Origin: Planctomycetota bacterium
Lineage (GTDB): Bacteria; Planctomycetota; Planctomycetia; Pirellulales; Lacipirellulaceae
Length of the DNA: 64,000 bases
Assembly (NCBI GenBank): GCA_029259915.1
Contig: JAJDED010000022.1
Span: 1 to 64,000 of the forward strand
Reading direction: 5' to 3'
The notes under the pieces were generated by a model, which made no database searches, was not told where the DNA came from, and saw only the letters and a program-made list of their open reading frames with translations. How positions within the stretch are numbered: position 1 is the first letter of the stretch; each line of letters opens with the position of its first letter. This document shows positions 45,093 to 54,348 of this stretch, piece by piece. Made by a program: the position numbers and the translations under genes.

Positions 45093-45461
45093 CTAAAACT
45101 CAAGTCCGCTTGCGCGAGCCGCCTCGGCCAATGCAGCAACCCGACCATGAAACTTGCACTGCCCTCGATCAAAACAAACCTGGCGAACACCCGCTTTGGC
45201 AGCCCGCTCGGCAACCGCCTTGCCAACGGCTTCCGCTGCGCTCGTGTTGCCACCGTACCTTACTTTTTTTGTCAAATCCTTATCTGCGGTCGACGCGCTA
45301 GCCAAGGTTTTGCCAGCCAAGTCGTCGATCACTTGGGCCGTGATGTTGCGGTGGCTCCGGGTGACACACAATCGGGGTCGATCGGGAGTGCCACGCAACC
45401 GTTTGCGTACGCGAAAACGTCGACGCTGTCGCTGTTTTCCCGTTGCCTTACAATGGTCCAT
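45093..45461 (-). CDS. rplR: 50S ribosomal protein L18
   Basis: 122 residues: [21 protein letters not shown], then [12 protein letters not shown] and [21 protein letters not shown]. It binds 5S rRNA with L5. Order rplF-rplR-rpsE is conserved. Confidence 0.97.
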   Translation of the reverse strand: MDHCKATGKQRQRRRFRVRKRLRGTPDRPRLCVTRSHRNITAQVIDDLAGKTLASASTADKDLTKKVRYGGNTSAAEAVGKAVAERAAKAGVRQVCFDRGQCKFHGRVAALAEAARASGLEF

Positions 45462-45485
45462 AATTTCGCTCGCTCTTGATTCTAA

Positions 45486-46028
45486 CTACTTAGCAGTCTT
45501 ACCAGCTTTACGACGAATCTGCTCGCCCTCGTACCGGACGCCTTTGCCTTTGTATGGCTCGGGCTTGCGGGCGGCACGCACCTCGGCGGCAAACTGACCC
45601 ACCTTTTGTTTGTCGATTCCCTTCACAACTACGTGTGTTTGGTCAGGGCAAGTAACCTCAAGCCCTGCGGGAATCTTCTTGTGAATTTCGTTGGCAAAGC
45701 CAACCCGCAATTGCAAAACGTCGCCTTGGATAGCGCCCAAATAACCCACGCCATGAATCTCAAGCCGCTTTTCGTAACCTTCGGAAACGCCGATCACCAT
45801 ATTCTGAACTAACGCTCGCGTGAGCCCGTGCAGGGCCCGTGATTCCCGATTGTCGGTGTCACGGGTTACGATCACCGCCTTAGCTTCCTCGTCGGCCGCG
45901 ACCGTCAATTCCGGGCGATGGCTCCATACAAGCTTACCAAGCTTGCCTTCGACAGTAATTTCCCGATCGGCGATATTGACTTTCACGCCCGAGGGTATTG
46001 CAACAGGTTTTTTGCCAATACGTGACAT
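45486..46028 (-). CDS. rplF: 50S ribosomal protein L6
   Basis: 180 residues: MSRIGKKPVAIPSGVKVNI at the start, EGYEKRLEIHGVGYLGAI-type core (LEIHGVGYLG) and RKPEPYKGKGVRYEGEQI at the end are L6 signatures. It binds near the sarcin-ricin loop. Confidence 0.98.
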   Translation of the reverse strand: MSRIGKKPVAIPSGVKVNIADREITVEGKLGKLVWSHRPELTVAADEEAKAVIVTRDTDNRESRALHGLTRALVQNMVIGVSEGYEKRLEIHGVGYLGAIQGDVLQLRVGFANEIHKKIPAGLEVTCPDQTHVVVKGIDKQKVGQFAAEVRAARKPEPYKGKGVRYEGEQIRRKAGKTAK

Positions 46029-46070
46029 GTTTTCTAGCTCTTAGCTTTCCGACGATGGCCTTCGGCCAAC

Positions 46071-46472
46071 TTACCACAACTCACACAGGACTTCGCCACC
46101 CAGGTTCTTCTGGCGAGCTTCACGATCGCTGACCACTCCCCGGCTGGTGCTGATAATGGAAATACCCAAACCATTGAGGATTGGCCGTAAATTATTGGCT
46201 CGACTATAAACGCGCCGGCCCGGCTTACTCACACGCTTGATGTGGCGAATGACTCGTTCGCCGTTGGGGCCGTACTTCAAATCGATGCAAAGGCGTTTGC
46301 CTGGTAAATTGGCGGCTTCATCTTCATGCCAATCCCAAATATAGCCTTCTCGCTTCAGCACCTCGGCTACGCCGCGCTTCACTTTAGAAAGCGGCATTTC
46401 CACGAGGGGCCGTTCAATGCGAACGGCATTGCGGATGCGTGTGAGCATATCAGCGATGGGGTCGGTCATCAT
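46071..46472 (-). CDS. rpsH: 30S ribosomal protein S8
   Basis: 133 residues from the ATG at 46472 (a second ATG is at 46469). TDPIADMLTRIRNAV and the end ISTSRGVVSDREARQKNLGG are diagnostic. An in-frame ATG at 46505 would add 11 residues; the AAGGGG within that stretch works better as the ribosome site. S8 is a central 16S-binding protein and a known spc-operon repressor in E. coli. Confidence 0.96.
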   Translation of the reverse strand: MMTDPIADMLTRIRNAVRIERPLVEMPLSKVKRGVAEVLKREGYIWDWHEDEAANLPGKRLCIDLKYGPNGERVIRHIKRVSKPGRRVYSRANNLRPILNGLGISIISTSRGVVSDREARQKNLGGEVLCELW

Positions 46473-46512
46473 AGTGTTGTTGTCCCCTTCAAAGGGTATT
46501 ACCAAAACTCTT

Positions 46513-46610
46513 TTAATGATGAATGACGAAACCCTAATGACAAATAAAATAAATGATTGTCATCCGGAACTTGAGGTCTCCCTTCGTCATTCCGTCATTC
46601 TTACTTCGTT
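46513..46610. repeat. Compound palindrome between rpsH and rpsN (AATGACGAA words)
   Basis: The left side holds AATGATGAATGACGAA and CTAATGACAAA; the right side holds CTTCGTCATTCCGTCATTCT and CTTCGTTATT, the inverse words. They fill most of the 146-base spacer. The same words recur at 47821-47895. Confidence 0.75.
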
Positions 46611-46618
46611 ATTTTCCT

Positions 46619-46804
46619 TTACCAACTGGCTTTCTTCACGCCTGGAATCAAGCCTTTGTCTGCCAGATTCCGGAAGCAAATCCGGCAGATGCCAAATTTG
46701 CGATAGACAGCACGCGGTCTCCCGCAAATACGACACCGCGACTCGCTTCGGGTCGAGTACTTAGGCGTCCTGAGGGCCTTGGCAATCTTCGATTTGCTTG
46801 CCAC
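46619..46804 (-). CDS. rpsN: 30S ribosomal protein S14, zinc-binding type
   Basis: 61 residues, the short type Z. The zinc ligands are in [20 protein letters not shown]. The end [15 protein letters not shown] is the conserved S14 C-terminus. It sits between rplE and rpsH as usual. Confidence 0.98.
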   Translation of the reverse strand: MASKSKIAKALRTPKYSTRSESRCRICGRPRAVYRKFGICRICFRNLADKGLIPGVKKASW

Positions 46805-46861
46805 GTGATTCTTGTCCTTTCTGGCAGTTTCTTATGCGATGGTTTCTTAAGTGGCAGTGCC

Positions 46862-47419
46862 TTAGTTGGAAGTATCTTCCGTCCGAAAGGGCACACCGAA
46901 TCCTCGCAATAGCTCTTGCGATTCGTCATCGGAATTTGTCGAACAACATAATGCGATATTCATCCCTTGCACACGCGTGTACTTATCGGGATTCAACTCG
47001 GGAAAAACCAATTGCTCGTTCAAGCCCAGACTATAGTTGCCGTTCCGATCGAAAGCCTTAGGGCTTAATCCCCGGAAGTCGCGAACTCGCGGCAGGGCCA
47101 ACGAAACGAGCCGGTCCAAAAATTCGTACATCCGCACGCCCCGCAAGGTCACCTTGCAACCGATCGCCAAGCCCTCTCGCAATTTGAAAGCCGCGACTGA
47201 CTTGCGTGCCTTGCAGATCATCGGCTTCTGGCCAGTGATCTCGGTCATCGCAGAAATCGCGTCTTCCATGTGTTTCTTGTCGCTAATTGCGCTGCCCACG
47301 CCCATACTCACGACAATCTTTTCCAGTCGCGGAAGGGAAAGGCGGTTCTTGCGCCCCAGCTTTTCAGCCAGTTGCGGCAAAAGCTCTTTCTCGTATCGTT
47401 CTTGTAGTCGTGCTGTCAT
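46862..47419 (-). CDS. rplE: 50S ribosomal protein L5
   Basis: 185 residues. LPRLEKIVVSMGVGSA, ITGQKPMICKARKSVAAFKLR and RDFRGLSPKAFDRNGNY are L5 signatures. It binds 5S rRNA and forms bridges to the small subunit. The tail VPFRTEDTSN is slightly longer than usual. Confidence 0.98.
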   Translation of the reverse strand: MTARLQERYEKELLPQLAEKLGRKNRLSLPRLEKIVVSMGVGSAISDKKHMEDAISAMTEITGQKPMICKARKSVAAFKLREGLAIGCKVTLRGVRMYEFLDRLVSLALPRVRDFRGLSPKAFDRNGNYSLGLNEQLVFPELNPDKYTRVQGMNIALCCSTNSDDESQELLRGFGVPFRTEDTSN

Positions 47420-47463
47420 GGCTAGAAACTAATGGCTGTTGAGGCCTATGGCTTAGAGGTCTC

Positions 47464-47811
47464 TTATTTCTTGGCATACGCAACATGGGCTGGCGCAATT
47501 TCACCGGCGCTGGCACCACATTTTTTACAAAATCGTTCTTTCACGCCTTCGTCGGTATAGCGAGCCCCCAATCGGGTCTTCACTCCGCACGAAGTGCATA
47601 CGTACATCAGGTTGGACAACTGAACCGGCATTTCCTTACTCAGCCGACCGCCCTGTGGATGTTTTTGGCTTCGCTTCACGTGCTTGTACACACGATTCAC
47701 ATTTTCAACCAAAGCTTTTTTCTTCGCGCGGTCGATCTGGACCACGCGACTCTTGGTCCCACGGTCTGCTCCCGTGACGACTTCGACAGTATCTCCGGTT
47801 CGAATCAACAT
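47464..47811 (-). CDS. rplX: 50S ribosomal protein L24 with CxxC pairs
   Basis: 115 residues. The KOW motif is at the start (LIRTGDTVEVVTGADRGTK) and RVVQIDRAKKKALVENVN follows. The C-terminal part has two cysteine pairs, C72/C75 (VCTSCG) and C95/C98 (FCKKCG), suggesting a bound zinc; E. coli L24 lacks these. L24 initiates 50S assembly. Confidence 0.97.
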   Translation of the reverse strand: MLIRTGDTVEVVTGADRGTKSRVVQIDRAKKKALVENVNRVYKHVKRSQKHPQGGRLSKEMPVQLSNLMYVCTSCGVKTRLGARYTDEGVKERFCKKCGASAGEIAPAHVAYAKK

Positions 47812-47820
47812 AACGTTGTG

Positions 47821-47895
47821 TAATGACTAATGACGAAATACCCAATGACGAAAAAAATGCTTGCCTGTCATTCGATTATTCGTGTTTCGTCATCC
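47821..47895. repeat. Compound palindrome between rplN and rplX (AATGACGAA words)
   Basis: The left side is TAATGACTAATGACGAAATA and CCAATGACGAA; the right side is GTCATTCGATTATTCGTG and TTTCGTCAT, the inverse words. It fills the 86-base spacer. It belongs to the same family as 46513-46610. Confidence 0.75.
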
Positions 47896-47897
47896 TC

Positions 47898-48266
47898 CTA
47901 TACCACTTCGCTAGCAAGGCTAACGATTTTCATGAACTTCCGATTTCGCAACTCACGGGCCACTGCGCCGAAAATACGTGTGCCGCGTGGATTGTTATCT
48001 TTATCTATCAGTACGATCGCATTGGAATCGAATCGGACATAACTGCCATCGGCCCGACGCGAAGGCGCCCTCGTCCGGACGATTACGCCGCGAACCACCG
48101 ATTTCTTTTTCACTTCGCTGCCGGGAATCACGCTCTTCACACTACAAACGATCACGTCGCCGATCTGAGCAAAGCGCCGTCGACTGCCACCCAACACCTT
48201 GATGCACATCACTTCCTTGGCGCCAGTATTGTCCGCCACAGCGAGTCGCGTTTGCATCTGAATCAT
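47898..48266 (-). CDS. rplN: 50S ribosomal protein L14
   Basis: 122 residues. [38 protein letters not shown] and [16 protein letters not shown] are the standard L14 sequence. Start and stop are unambiguous. Confidence 0.98.
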   Translation of the reverse strand: MIQMQTRLAVADNTGAKEVMCIKVLGGSRRRFAQIGDVIVCSVKSVIPGSEVKKKSVVRGVIVRTRAPSRRADGSYVRFDSNAIVLIDKDNNPRGTRIFGAVARELRNRKFMKIVSLASEVV

Positions 48267-48327
48267 CGTACTGCCTCAAACGAAATATGGTTTCCGAGTC
48301 GTCGGATCTGGAACAAAAATCTCACCG

Positions 48328-48639
48328 TCACTGCTCGGAATTCTTCTCTGCCTCGGCAAGCTTGGCTGCTGCCCGCATTGCTGCGATGTCCACCTGCTGG
48401 CTCTTCGCTACAACGCGCAACAAATCCCAACGCTTGGTCTTCGACTTCGGAGGACATTCAATAATCTCAACGGTATCGCCATGCTGCGACTCATTTGTTT
48501 CGTCGTGGACGTGGCAAACCGTCCGGCGACGAATAAACTTGCCGTACTTGGGATGCTTGACCAGCCGATCGATTTCGACGCGGCGGCTCTTGTCCATTTT
48601 GTCGCTGGTGACGACTCCAATTAGTTGTTTCTTAGGCAT
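48328..48639 (-). CDS. rpsQ: 30S ribosomal protein S17
   Basis: 103 residues from the ATG at 48639. [38 protein letters not shown] and [18 protein letters not shown] are S17 signatures. A 20-residue Ala/Glu-rich C-terminal tail extends the usual length. An in-frame ATG at 48681 would add 14 residues unlike S17. Confidence 0.97.
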   Translation of the reverse strand: MPKKQLIGVVTSDKMDKSRRVEIDRLVKHPKYGKFIRRRTVCHVHDETNESQHGDTVEIIECPPKSKTKRWDLLRVVAKSQQVDIAAMRAAAKLAEAEKNSEQ

Positions 48640-48696
48640 CGTTATGCTCGGTTGTTTCGCGCCTTGTCTCTCAAGAAACAAGAGACTTCGGCAAAA

Positions 48697-48906
48697 CTAA
48701 TTTGCCGCTCCGGCGGCTTTCTGTCTTTCTGATTGAATTGTCTTCACACGGGCCACAAGCCGGCGTTGCTTACGCAACTCGCTCGGTGCATCCAGGCGGT
48801 CTGTCTGTGCCTGGATATGAAACCGAAATAGGTTTTCCTTCGCTTCCTTGAGCGTCAACTCAAGTTGCTCATCGCTCATGTCACGCAATTCGCTAGCTTT
48901 GTTCAT
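48697..48906 (-). CDS. rpmC: 50S ribosomal protein L29
   Basis: 69 residues: ELRDMSDEQLELTLKEAKEN, LFRFHIQAQTDRLDAPSELR and ARVKTIQSERQK match L29. It lies at the exit tunnel. Position between rplP and rpsQ is conserved. Confidence 0.97.
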   Translation of the reverse strand: MNKASELRDMSDEQLELTLKEAKENLFRFHIQAQTDRLDAPSELRKQRRLVARVKTIQSERQKAAGAAN

Positions 48907-48910
48907 TTTT

Positions 48911-49002
48911 AGCTCTTAGCTGATAGCTATTAGCCGTTAACAAGAAATAAAAACTATCAACCATCCCTCTGGCTAACAGCTAATCACTAACAGCTAATCG
49001 CT
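48911..49002. repeat. Compound palindrome between rplP and rpmC (TTAGCTG words)
   Basis: The left arm AGCTCTTAGCTGATAGCTAT followed by TAGCCGTTAAC is matched by the reverse complement of the right arm, AGCGATTAGCTGTTAGTGAT followed by TAGCTGTTAGCC. It fills the whole 99-base spacer. Confidence 0.8.
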
Positions 49003-49005
49003 CCG

Positions 49006-49416
49006 TTACTTTCGTTTAATCATTCGTACCCGGACGGGCATTTTATGCGCCAGGCGGGCAAAGCAAATCTTTGCCGCTTCCTCGGTTACTCCGGATATTT
49101 CGTACATCACCGTACCTGGCCGGACCGTGGCTGCCCAAAAATCGGGTTCGCCCTTGCCCTTACCCATACGTGTTTCCAAAGGGATCGACGTAACCGACTT
49201 GTGGGGAAAAATGCGGATGTACAATTTCCCCTCGCCGCGGATGTATTGCTGTGCAGCAATACGCCCGGCTTCAATCGTTGCGGCACTCACCCACCCGCCT
49301 TCCATGGATTGCAAGCCGAATTCGCCAAAGGCGACTCGGTTGCCGCGGGTTGCGTTACCTCTTATACGCCCTCTTTGGCTTTTTCTGTGCTTGACCCTCT
49401 TGGGCATCAGCGCCAT
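49006..49416 (-). CDS. rplP: 50S ribosomal protein L16
   Basis: 136 residues from the ATG at 49416; the ATG at 49407 is the start by comparison with L16 that begin [42 protein letters not shown] and [20 protein letters not shown] are diagnostic. Its first 20 codons overlap the end of rpsC in another frame. It binds near the A site. Confidence 0.96.
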   Translation of the reverse strand: MALMPKRVKHRKSQRGRIRGNATRGNRVAFGEFGLQSMEGGWVSAATIEAGRIAAQQYIRGEGKLYIRIFPHKSVTSIPLETRMGKGKGEPDFWAATVRPGTVMYEISGVTEEAAKICFARLAHKMPVRVRMIKRK

Positions 49417-50050
49417 CGGATTCGTCCTCAAACATGCCTTGATTAATCCACACCTGGACGCCAATGTGCCCTTGGGCCGTTTTGGCTTCCACAAAACCGT
49501 AATCGATATTCGCCCGCAATGTGCTCAGCGGAATAGAACCGGATATCTGTTTCTCGCGGCGCGCCATTTCCGCACCACCCAACCGACCAGCGAGCTGGAT
49601 CTTAATTCCCTTCGCACCCGCCTCCATCGTTTGTTCCATCGACCGCTTCATCGTGCGACGGAAACTCGAACGCTTTGTCAATTGCTCGGCAATATCCTCG
49701 GCCACTAGCTGCGCTTGCAGCTCAGGTCGAGAGACTTCTTCGATTTTTATATTGATTCGCCTGCCAACCAGGCCCTGCAATTCGTCCTGCAGCTGCTCAA
49801 CTTCTTGGCCCTTGCGGCCAATGATCACTCCCGGTCGAGCCGCGTAGAGTATCACTTTCACTTCATCGCGAGTGCGCTCGATTTCCACCTTGGGAATGCC
49901 AGCGAATTTGTATTTTGCATGCACATACTTGCGGATCTTCTGGTCTTCGATCAGCAGGTCAGCAAACTCTCGCTTGGAGGCATACCAGCGGCTCTTCCAA
50001 CCAAGCATAATGCCCGTGCGAAAACCAATTGGATTGACTTTTTGACCCAT
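49355..50050 (-). CDS. rpsC: 30S ribosomal protein S3
   Basis: 231 residues. [20 protein letters not shown], the KH domain with [16 protein letters not shown] and the C-terminal [20 protein letters not shown] are S3 signatures. The tail [16 protein letters not shown] is encoded by the 62 bases shared with the rplP start, so both frames are used. Confidence 0.97.
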   Translation of the reverse strand: MGQKVNPIGFRTGIMLGWKSRWYASKREFADLLIEDQKIRKYVHAKYKFAGIPKVEIERTRDEVKVILYAARPGVIIGRKGQEVEQLQDELQGLVGRRINIKIEEVSRPELQAQLVAEDIAEQLTKRSSFRRTMKRSMEQTMEAGAKGIKIQLAGRLGGAEMARREKQISGSIPLSTLRANIDYGFVEAKTAQGHIGVQVWINQGMFEDESDGADAQEGQAQKKPKRAYKR

Positions 50051-50108
50051 AATTCATCTCTGGGAAGCAAAGGTGATTGCCGATCTTGTGGACCGACGAA
50101 TCCTGGGA

Positions 50109-50435
50109 TTACTCGATTGATACTTTAATGTGTGCAAACCGTTTTTTAATCACATGCGCCATGCCGCGGGCTCGGGGACGAACTCGCTTGAACATTGGCC
50201 CGCCATCTACGCGAGCGTCGACCACACGCAAGCCACCCAAATTGGGTGCCCGCTGATCCTCGGCGTTACCCAACGCACTCTTCAATACCTTTTCCAGCAT
50301 TCTTGCGCCCCGCTGCGGCTGAAACCGCAGGATCGCCAATGCATCGTCGACCCGTTTGCCACGGATTAAGTCAGCAATCGGACGCACTTTGGTAGCGCTG
50401 ATGCGAGCGTGTCGATGTGTCGCGGTATATGCCAT
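50109..50435 (-). CDS. rplV: 50S ribosomal protein L22
   Basis: 108 residues: HRHARISATKVRPIADLIRG, FQPQRGARMLEKVLKSALGN and RVRPRARGMAHVIKKRFAHI match L22, which lines the exit tunnel. Position between rpsS and rpsC is conserved. Confidence 0.98.
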   Translation of the reverse strand: MAYTATHRHARISATKVRPIADLIRGKRVDDALAILRFQPQRGARMLEKVLKSALGNAEDQRAPNLGGLRVVDARVDGGPMFKRVRPRARGMAHVIKKRFAHIKVSIE

Positions 50436-50475
50436 AGCACTATTTCCTGGCCGAGAAAAATCGACCGTTCAAATC

Positions 50476-50745
50476 CTAACGTTTTCCCTTACCGCCATGT
50501 CCGCGGAAATTTCTCGTCGGCGAAAACTCGCCCAACTTGTGACCCACCATATCTTCTGTGACGAACACCTTGAGGTGAGCTTTGCCGTTGTGCACAAGAA
50601 ATGTGTGCCCAACAAACTCAGGGATGATCGTACAGGCACGTGCCCACGTGGTAATAGGGTCCTTGATGCCTGAATCGTTTTGCTTATCGACCTTCATATA
50701 AAGCTTTGGATCGACAAACGGTCCTTTTTTGAGTGAGCGTCCCAT
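50476..50745 (-). CDS. rpsS: 30S ribosomal protein S19
   Basis: 89 residues: [39 protein letters not shown] and [18 protein letters not shown] are the conserved S19 sequence. Confidence 0.98.
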   Translation of the reverse strand: MGRSLKKGPFVDPKLYMKVDKQNDSGIKDPITTWARACTIIPEFVGHTFLVHNGKAHLKVFVTEDMVGHKLGEFSPTRNFRGHGGKGKR

Positions 50746-50820
50746 GTTGTTTTCTCAACTTTTTACCAACGGTTCTCAGCAGGGAGTTTGTCGCCAACCT
50801 TCAATGACTGGCGGATCTGC

Positions 50821-51681
50821 TTATTTCTTTAACTTCAATTGACCGTAACGCCTACTGCGCCGGCGGCGAACGATCGCCTTGTTTGATGCTTTACGCTTTT
50901 TACGGGTTGCTCCACCTTTTGCGGGCTTGCCTTCCGGACTTACCGGGTGACGTCCACCCTTGGTGCGCCCTTCGCCACCACCGTGCGGATGATCGACTGG
51001 ATTCATCGCTGTACCACGAACATGCGGTCGACGTCCCATCCAACGCTTGCGCCCCGCCTTACCCAATACAATGCTGCTATGCGCACCGTTACTTGTAGTA
51101 CCGACGGTAGCTCGACATTCGGAAGGTATTCGGCGAATCTCGCCGCTGGGCAGTGAAATCTGCGCCCATTCCGCTTCGCGGGCCATCAATGTTGCACTGG
51201 TACCTGCACTTCGGCAAAGCACCCCACCACGTCCGGCTCGCATTTCTACGTTATGAATTGAAGTCCCCAAGGGCATCTTCGCCAGCGGCAAGCAGTTTCC
51301 AATCGTCGCGGGAGCCTCGGGGCCACTAAGCACCTGATCGCCCTGCTTCAGCCCATCGGGGGCAATGATGTAACGCTTCTCGCCATCGGCATAATGCAGC
51401 AACGCGATGCGTGCCGACCGGTTGGGGTCGTACTGAATCGAATCTACCTTGGCGGGAATGCCATCTTTATTGCGACGGAAATCAATCAACCGATATCGCC
51501 GCTTGTGCCCGCCACCGCGATGGCGAACCGTAATTTTACCTTGGTTGTTGCGACCACCCGTCTTCACCACCGGGCGCAACAAGCTTTTCTCCGGCTTGGC
51601 ACCGGGGGTCAATTCCGCAAAATCGCTGACCGTAGCCCCGCGACGTCCTGCAGATGTCGGTTTGTATTTGCGAATGCCCAT
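50821..51681 (-). CDS. rplB: 50S ribosomal protein L2
   Basis: 286 residues. [40 protein letters not shown] and the catalytic-loop region [21 protein letters not shown]-type end ([14 protein letters not shown]) identify L2, which helps shape the peptidyl-transferase centre. Confidence 0.98.
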   Translation of the reverse strand: MGIRKYKPTSAGRRGATVSDFAELTPGAKPEKSLLRPVVKTGGRNNQGKITVRHRGGGHKRRYRLIDFRRNKDGIPAKVDSIQYDPNRSARIALLHYADGEKRYIIAPDGLKQGDQVLSGPEAPATIGNCLPLAKMPLGTSIHNVEMRAGRGGVLCRSAGTSATLMAREAEWAQISLPSGEIRRIPSECRATVGTTSNGAHSSIVLGKAGRKRWMGRRPHVRGTAMNPVDHPHGGGEGRTKGGRHPVSPEGKPAKGGATRKKRKASNKAIVRRRRSRRYGQLKLKK

Positions 51682-51692
51682 ATTTATTTAGT

Positions 51693-51761
51693 TGTTAGGC
51701 GCTGGTTTCGAGGCGCTAGTTACAAGAACTCGCGCCTAGCTACTCTCAACTCGCGCCTTCC
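51693..51761. repeat. Compound palindrome between rplB and rplW (GGCGCGAGTT words)
   Basis: The left side has TAGGCGCTGG and GAGGCGCTAGTTA; the right side has AACTCGCGCCTAGCTA and AACTCGCGCCTT, the inverse words. It fills the 81-base spacer. Confidence 0.7.
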
Positions 51762-51762
51762 C

Positions 51763-52077
51763 TTAAAACAATTCAATGCGATGCTCTGCGTCGAGCGTTA
51801 CTATCGCCTTTTTCCAGTCTTTTGTTGTTCCAAAATGCATCTTGGTGCGGCGCGGCTTCCCCTTGCGGTTCTGCACATGCACCTTCAGCACTTTCACGTC
51901 AAATAGCTCTTCCACCGCACGGCGAACGTCCGCCTTCGTGGCCAGCCGATTCACTTCGAACGCATAGGCATTGCAACGCGTCGAACGGTGCATTCCTTTT
52001 TCCGTCACCAGCGGCTTTACCACCACCTGATGCGGCTCCAAAGTAATGCTTGTTTTTTGTGGTATGTGTCTCGGCAT
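51763..52077 (-). CDS. rplW: 50S ribosomal protein L23
   Basis: 104 residues. HQVVVKPLVTEKGMHRSTR, AYAFEVNRLATKADVRRAVE and LFDVKVLKVHVQNRKGKPRR match L23, the docking site for trigger factor and SRP at the tunnel exit. Confidence 0.97.
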   Translation of the reverse strand: MPRHIPQKTSITLEPHQVVVKPLVTEKGMHRSTRCNAYAFEVNRLATKADVRRAVEELFDVKVLKVHVQNRKGKPRRTKMHFGTTKDWKKAIVTLDAEHRIELF

Positions 52078-52118
52078 GATTGCTTCTCGCGACGCTTTTC
52101 CCGACTGCCAATTTCTGC

Positions 52119-52772
52119 TTAAGCCTCAGCTTGCTTGCCACCCTTGGCACTGGCTCGTTCCTTGAGCTGATCAAGCACCTCGGTTGTAACCAACAATCGC
52201 CGTGCCGAAAGTACGCTTAATGCGTTCAAATCGGAGGCCGGACTGACCGAAACCTGGGCGATATTCCGTGCACTCTTGTAAACATTCACATCGTATGCCG
52301 GCGTGGAAATCAACAAGGAATCTCCCGAACAGTCCAAATGCCGCAAAACGCCAACCATGTCGCGTGTCTTGGGCTCGGCAAATTCGAGCTTGTCAATCAA
52401 AGTCACTTCGTCATCACGAATTTTCGAGGCCACCGCCATCCGCATTGCCAACTGCAAGGCTTTGCGAGGCAACGAATAGGAGTAGTCGCGATTTTGAATA
52501 CGATGGATATGCCCACCACCACGCCGTATACCACTGCTGCGTTGCCCAGCCCGGGCATTGCCCGTACCCTTCTGGCGATACATTTTCTTGGTCGAACCCG
52601 ACACAAACGCACGACTCTTGGTTTGGTGCGAGCCCTGACGGTTGTTGGCCTGATACATCACTACCGCGTCGTGCAATAGCTGCTTGTTAATGCGCGGAGC
52701 GAGATCGGTTGGCTCGATCGTATACGTGCCGACCTTCTTTCCCTTCGCGTCATGTACAGTAAGTTTTGGCAT
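52119..52772 (-). CDS. rplD: 50S ribosomal protein L4
   Basis: 217 residues. QANNRQGSHQTKSRAFVSGS, the tunnel-loop stretch KMYRQKGTGNARAGQRSSG and the C-terminal LNALSVLSARRLLVTTEVLD are L4 signatures. In E. coli L4 represses the S10 operon. Confidence 0.97.
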   Translation of the reverse strand: MPKLTVHDAKGKKVGTYTIEPTDLAPRINKQLLHDAVVMYQANNRQGSHQTKSRAFVSGSTKKMYRQKGTGNARAGQRSSGIRRGGGHIHRIQNRDYSYSLPRKALQLAMRMAVASKIRDDEVTLIDKLEFAEPKTRDMVGVLRHLDCSGDSLLISTPAYDVNVYKSARNIAQVSVSPASDLNALSVLSARRLLVTTEVLDQLKERASAKGGKQAEA

Positions 52773-52833
52773 AAGTGTTATCAGGAGTCAGGAAGCAACA
52801 GGCGAAAAATATGTAGCTACAAAAAACCTTGCC

Positions 52834-53547
52834 TCACAGCTTATTTGTTTGCTTTACCACCACGTACCCACCGTTGGGCCCTGGCACAGCGCCGCCTATC
52901 AACAGCAAGTTCTTTTCTGAATCGATACCCACCACTTTTTGATTGCGAACCGTGCATCGCTTATTGCCATACTGCCCAGGCATACGTACACCCTTGAACA
53001 GCCGACTAGGGTAGGCACTACAGCCAGTACCACCAAGATGCCGATGGCACTTCTTCACACCGTGGGTGGCGCGTTGGCCAGAAAAATTGTGTCGCTTCAT
53101 CGCACCAGAAAAACCGCGGCCTTTACTGGTTGCCACGACGTCGACCGCTGAGACTTCCTCAAAGGCGTCGACCTTCACCTGCGAACCAACCTCCAGGTCA
53201 CCAGCTCCGCCGCGAATCTCTCGGACAAATCGCTTCGGCTCACAACCCGCTTTTGCAGAGGCCTCGATGCCGGCGGCACTACGTTTCTTGTTTCGCTTAC
53301 TGTCGAGCTTGGCAACCTGCCCTCGCTGACTACGGCTGGCCAAGCGACGGGGTTTATCGAGAAAGCCAAGCTGAACGGCTTCGTAGCCATCGCGGCCTTG
53401 GGTTCGGAGCTGCAATACGTCGCAAGGCCCTGCCTCGACGACGGTCACCGGCACGACTTCACCTGCTTCATTATAAATTTGCGTCATCCCAACCTTTCGG
53501 CCCAGTATCCCAACGATACTATCGGCGACGCTTTTTTCGGTGGCCAT
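52834..53547 (-). CDS. rplC: 50S ribosomal protein L3
   Basis: 237 residues from the ATG at 53547; an in-frame ATG at 53622 would add 25 residues not found in L3. GILGRKVGMTQIYNEAGEVV, GRGFSGAMKRHNFSGQRATH and FKGVRMPGQYGNKRCTV are diagnostic. Confidence 0.97.
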   Translation of the reverse strand: MATEKSVADSIVGILGRKVGMTQIYNEAGEVVPVTVVEAGPCDVLQLRTQGRDGYEAVQLGFLDKPRRLASRSQRGQVAKLDSKRNKKRSAAGIEASAKAGCEPKRFVREIRGGAGDLEVGSQVKVDAFEEVSAVDVVATSKGRGFSGAMKRHNFSGQRATHGVKKCHRHLGGTGCSAYPSRLFKGVRMPGQYGNKRCTVRNQKVVGIDSEKNLLLIGGAVPGPNGGYVVVKQTNKL

Positions 53548-53682
53548 GCTTCCTAATCCCCAAAACGGCTTGTCAGCATGGGAGACAGTCGCCGCGGCGA
53601 CGCTTACCCACGCAACATCCAAACATATAAAAAGTACTCTTAATTTCCCTGGTTATAATTTCCAGCCGATCCCAAAAACGGA

Positions 53683-54006
53683 TCAACTGGCCGTAGCTTT
53701 GATTTTGATATCCACCCCTGCAGGAAGGCTCAGCTTGTTCAAAGCTTCGATGGTCTTGGCAGTTGCCTGTACAATATCGATCAAACGCTTGTGCGTGCGG
53801 ATCTCAAACTGCTGACGCGCCTTTTTGTCGACATGTGGTCCCGAAAGCACGGTGTAGCGCTCGATCCGCGTGGGCAGAGGAATCGGGCCATGCACTACCG
53901 AATTGGTGCGCTTGGCTGTATCAACTATTTCCGCCGCACTCTGGTCAAGGACCGAGTGATCGTAGGCTTCCATCCGGATACGAATTACTTCCTTTGACGC
54001 GGACAC
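53683..54006 (-). CDS. rpsJ: 30S ribosomal protein S10
   Basis: 107 residues. [40 protein letters not shown] and [20 protein letters not shown] are the conserved S10 sequence. It is the first gene of the S10 operon here; a promoter is readable 80 bases upstream and no tuf gene precedes it. Confidence 0.98.
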   Translation of the reverse strand: MSASKEVIRIRMEAYDHSVLDQSAAEIVDTAKRTNSVVHGPIPLPTRIERYTVLSGPHVDKKARQQFEIRTHKRLIDIVQATAKTIEALNKLSLPAGVDIKIKATAS

Positions 54007-54348
54007 GCGTACTCCCCGCTACAACAGCTTCTTGGAACCAAATATCAAAGACCTAATTCACCGCCAAAAACGGTGACGAATCGCAAATTCTAAGCCCCTT
54101 TCGACACTGCGTCAATGGGCTTCTTGTGGCGGAAACCACTATTTTTCACGTCTCGTTCAAAACTGCTCCGCCAGGCTCCTCTGCTGGCAATTTGCAACGG
54201 ATAAATCGGTGGTTACACGTCAGGAATGGCGTCTTGTGTGCCTCGCCAGAGCATCTTGCTCAATGTCCCAAAATACTGGACCTGATAACACGGCAACCGG
54301 TATGATCGCTGCTGTACCATAAATTCATGCCGATGCAGGATTCGAATC
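54007..54348. other. Divergent intergenic region: S10-operon leader and promoter
   Basis: The 342-base gap separates rpsJ (minus) from the SGNH hydrolase gene (plus). It holds the rpsJ promoter at 54087-54115 and a small leader hairpin (CACCG/CGGTG near 54060-54076 on the minus strand). The frame at 54213-54464 on the minus strand overlaps the hydrolase gene and looks non-coding. Confidence 0.6.
54087..54115 (-). promoter_or_regulatory. Predicted sigma-70 promoter of the S10 operon
   Basis: Minus-strand TTGACG (54110-54115), a 17-base spacer and TAGAAT (54087-54092). The start point would be near 54080, giving a leader of about 75 bases before rpsJ. Confidence 0.6.

Noticed and set aside
46506-49005. 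CRISPR-like arrays in ribosomal spacers
   Set aside because: The repeated words are too short, lack regular spacers and are arranged as inverted arms; no cas genes are present.
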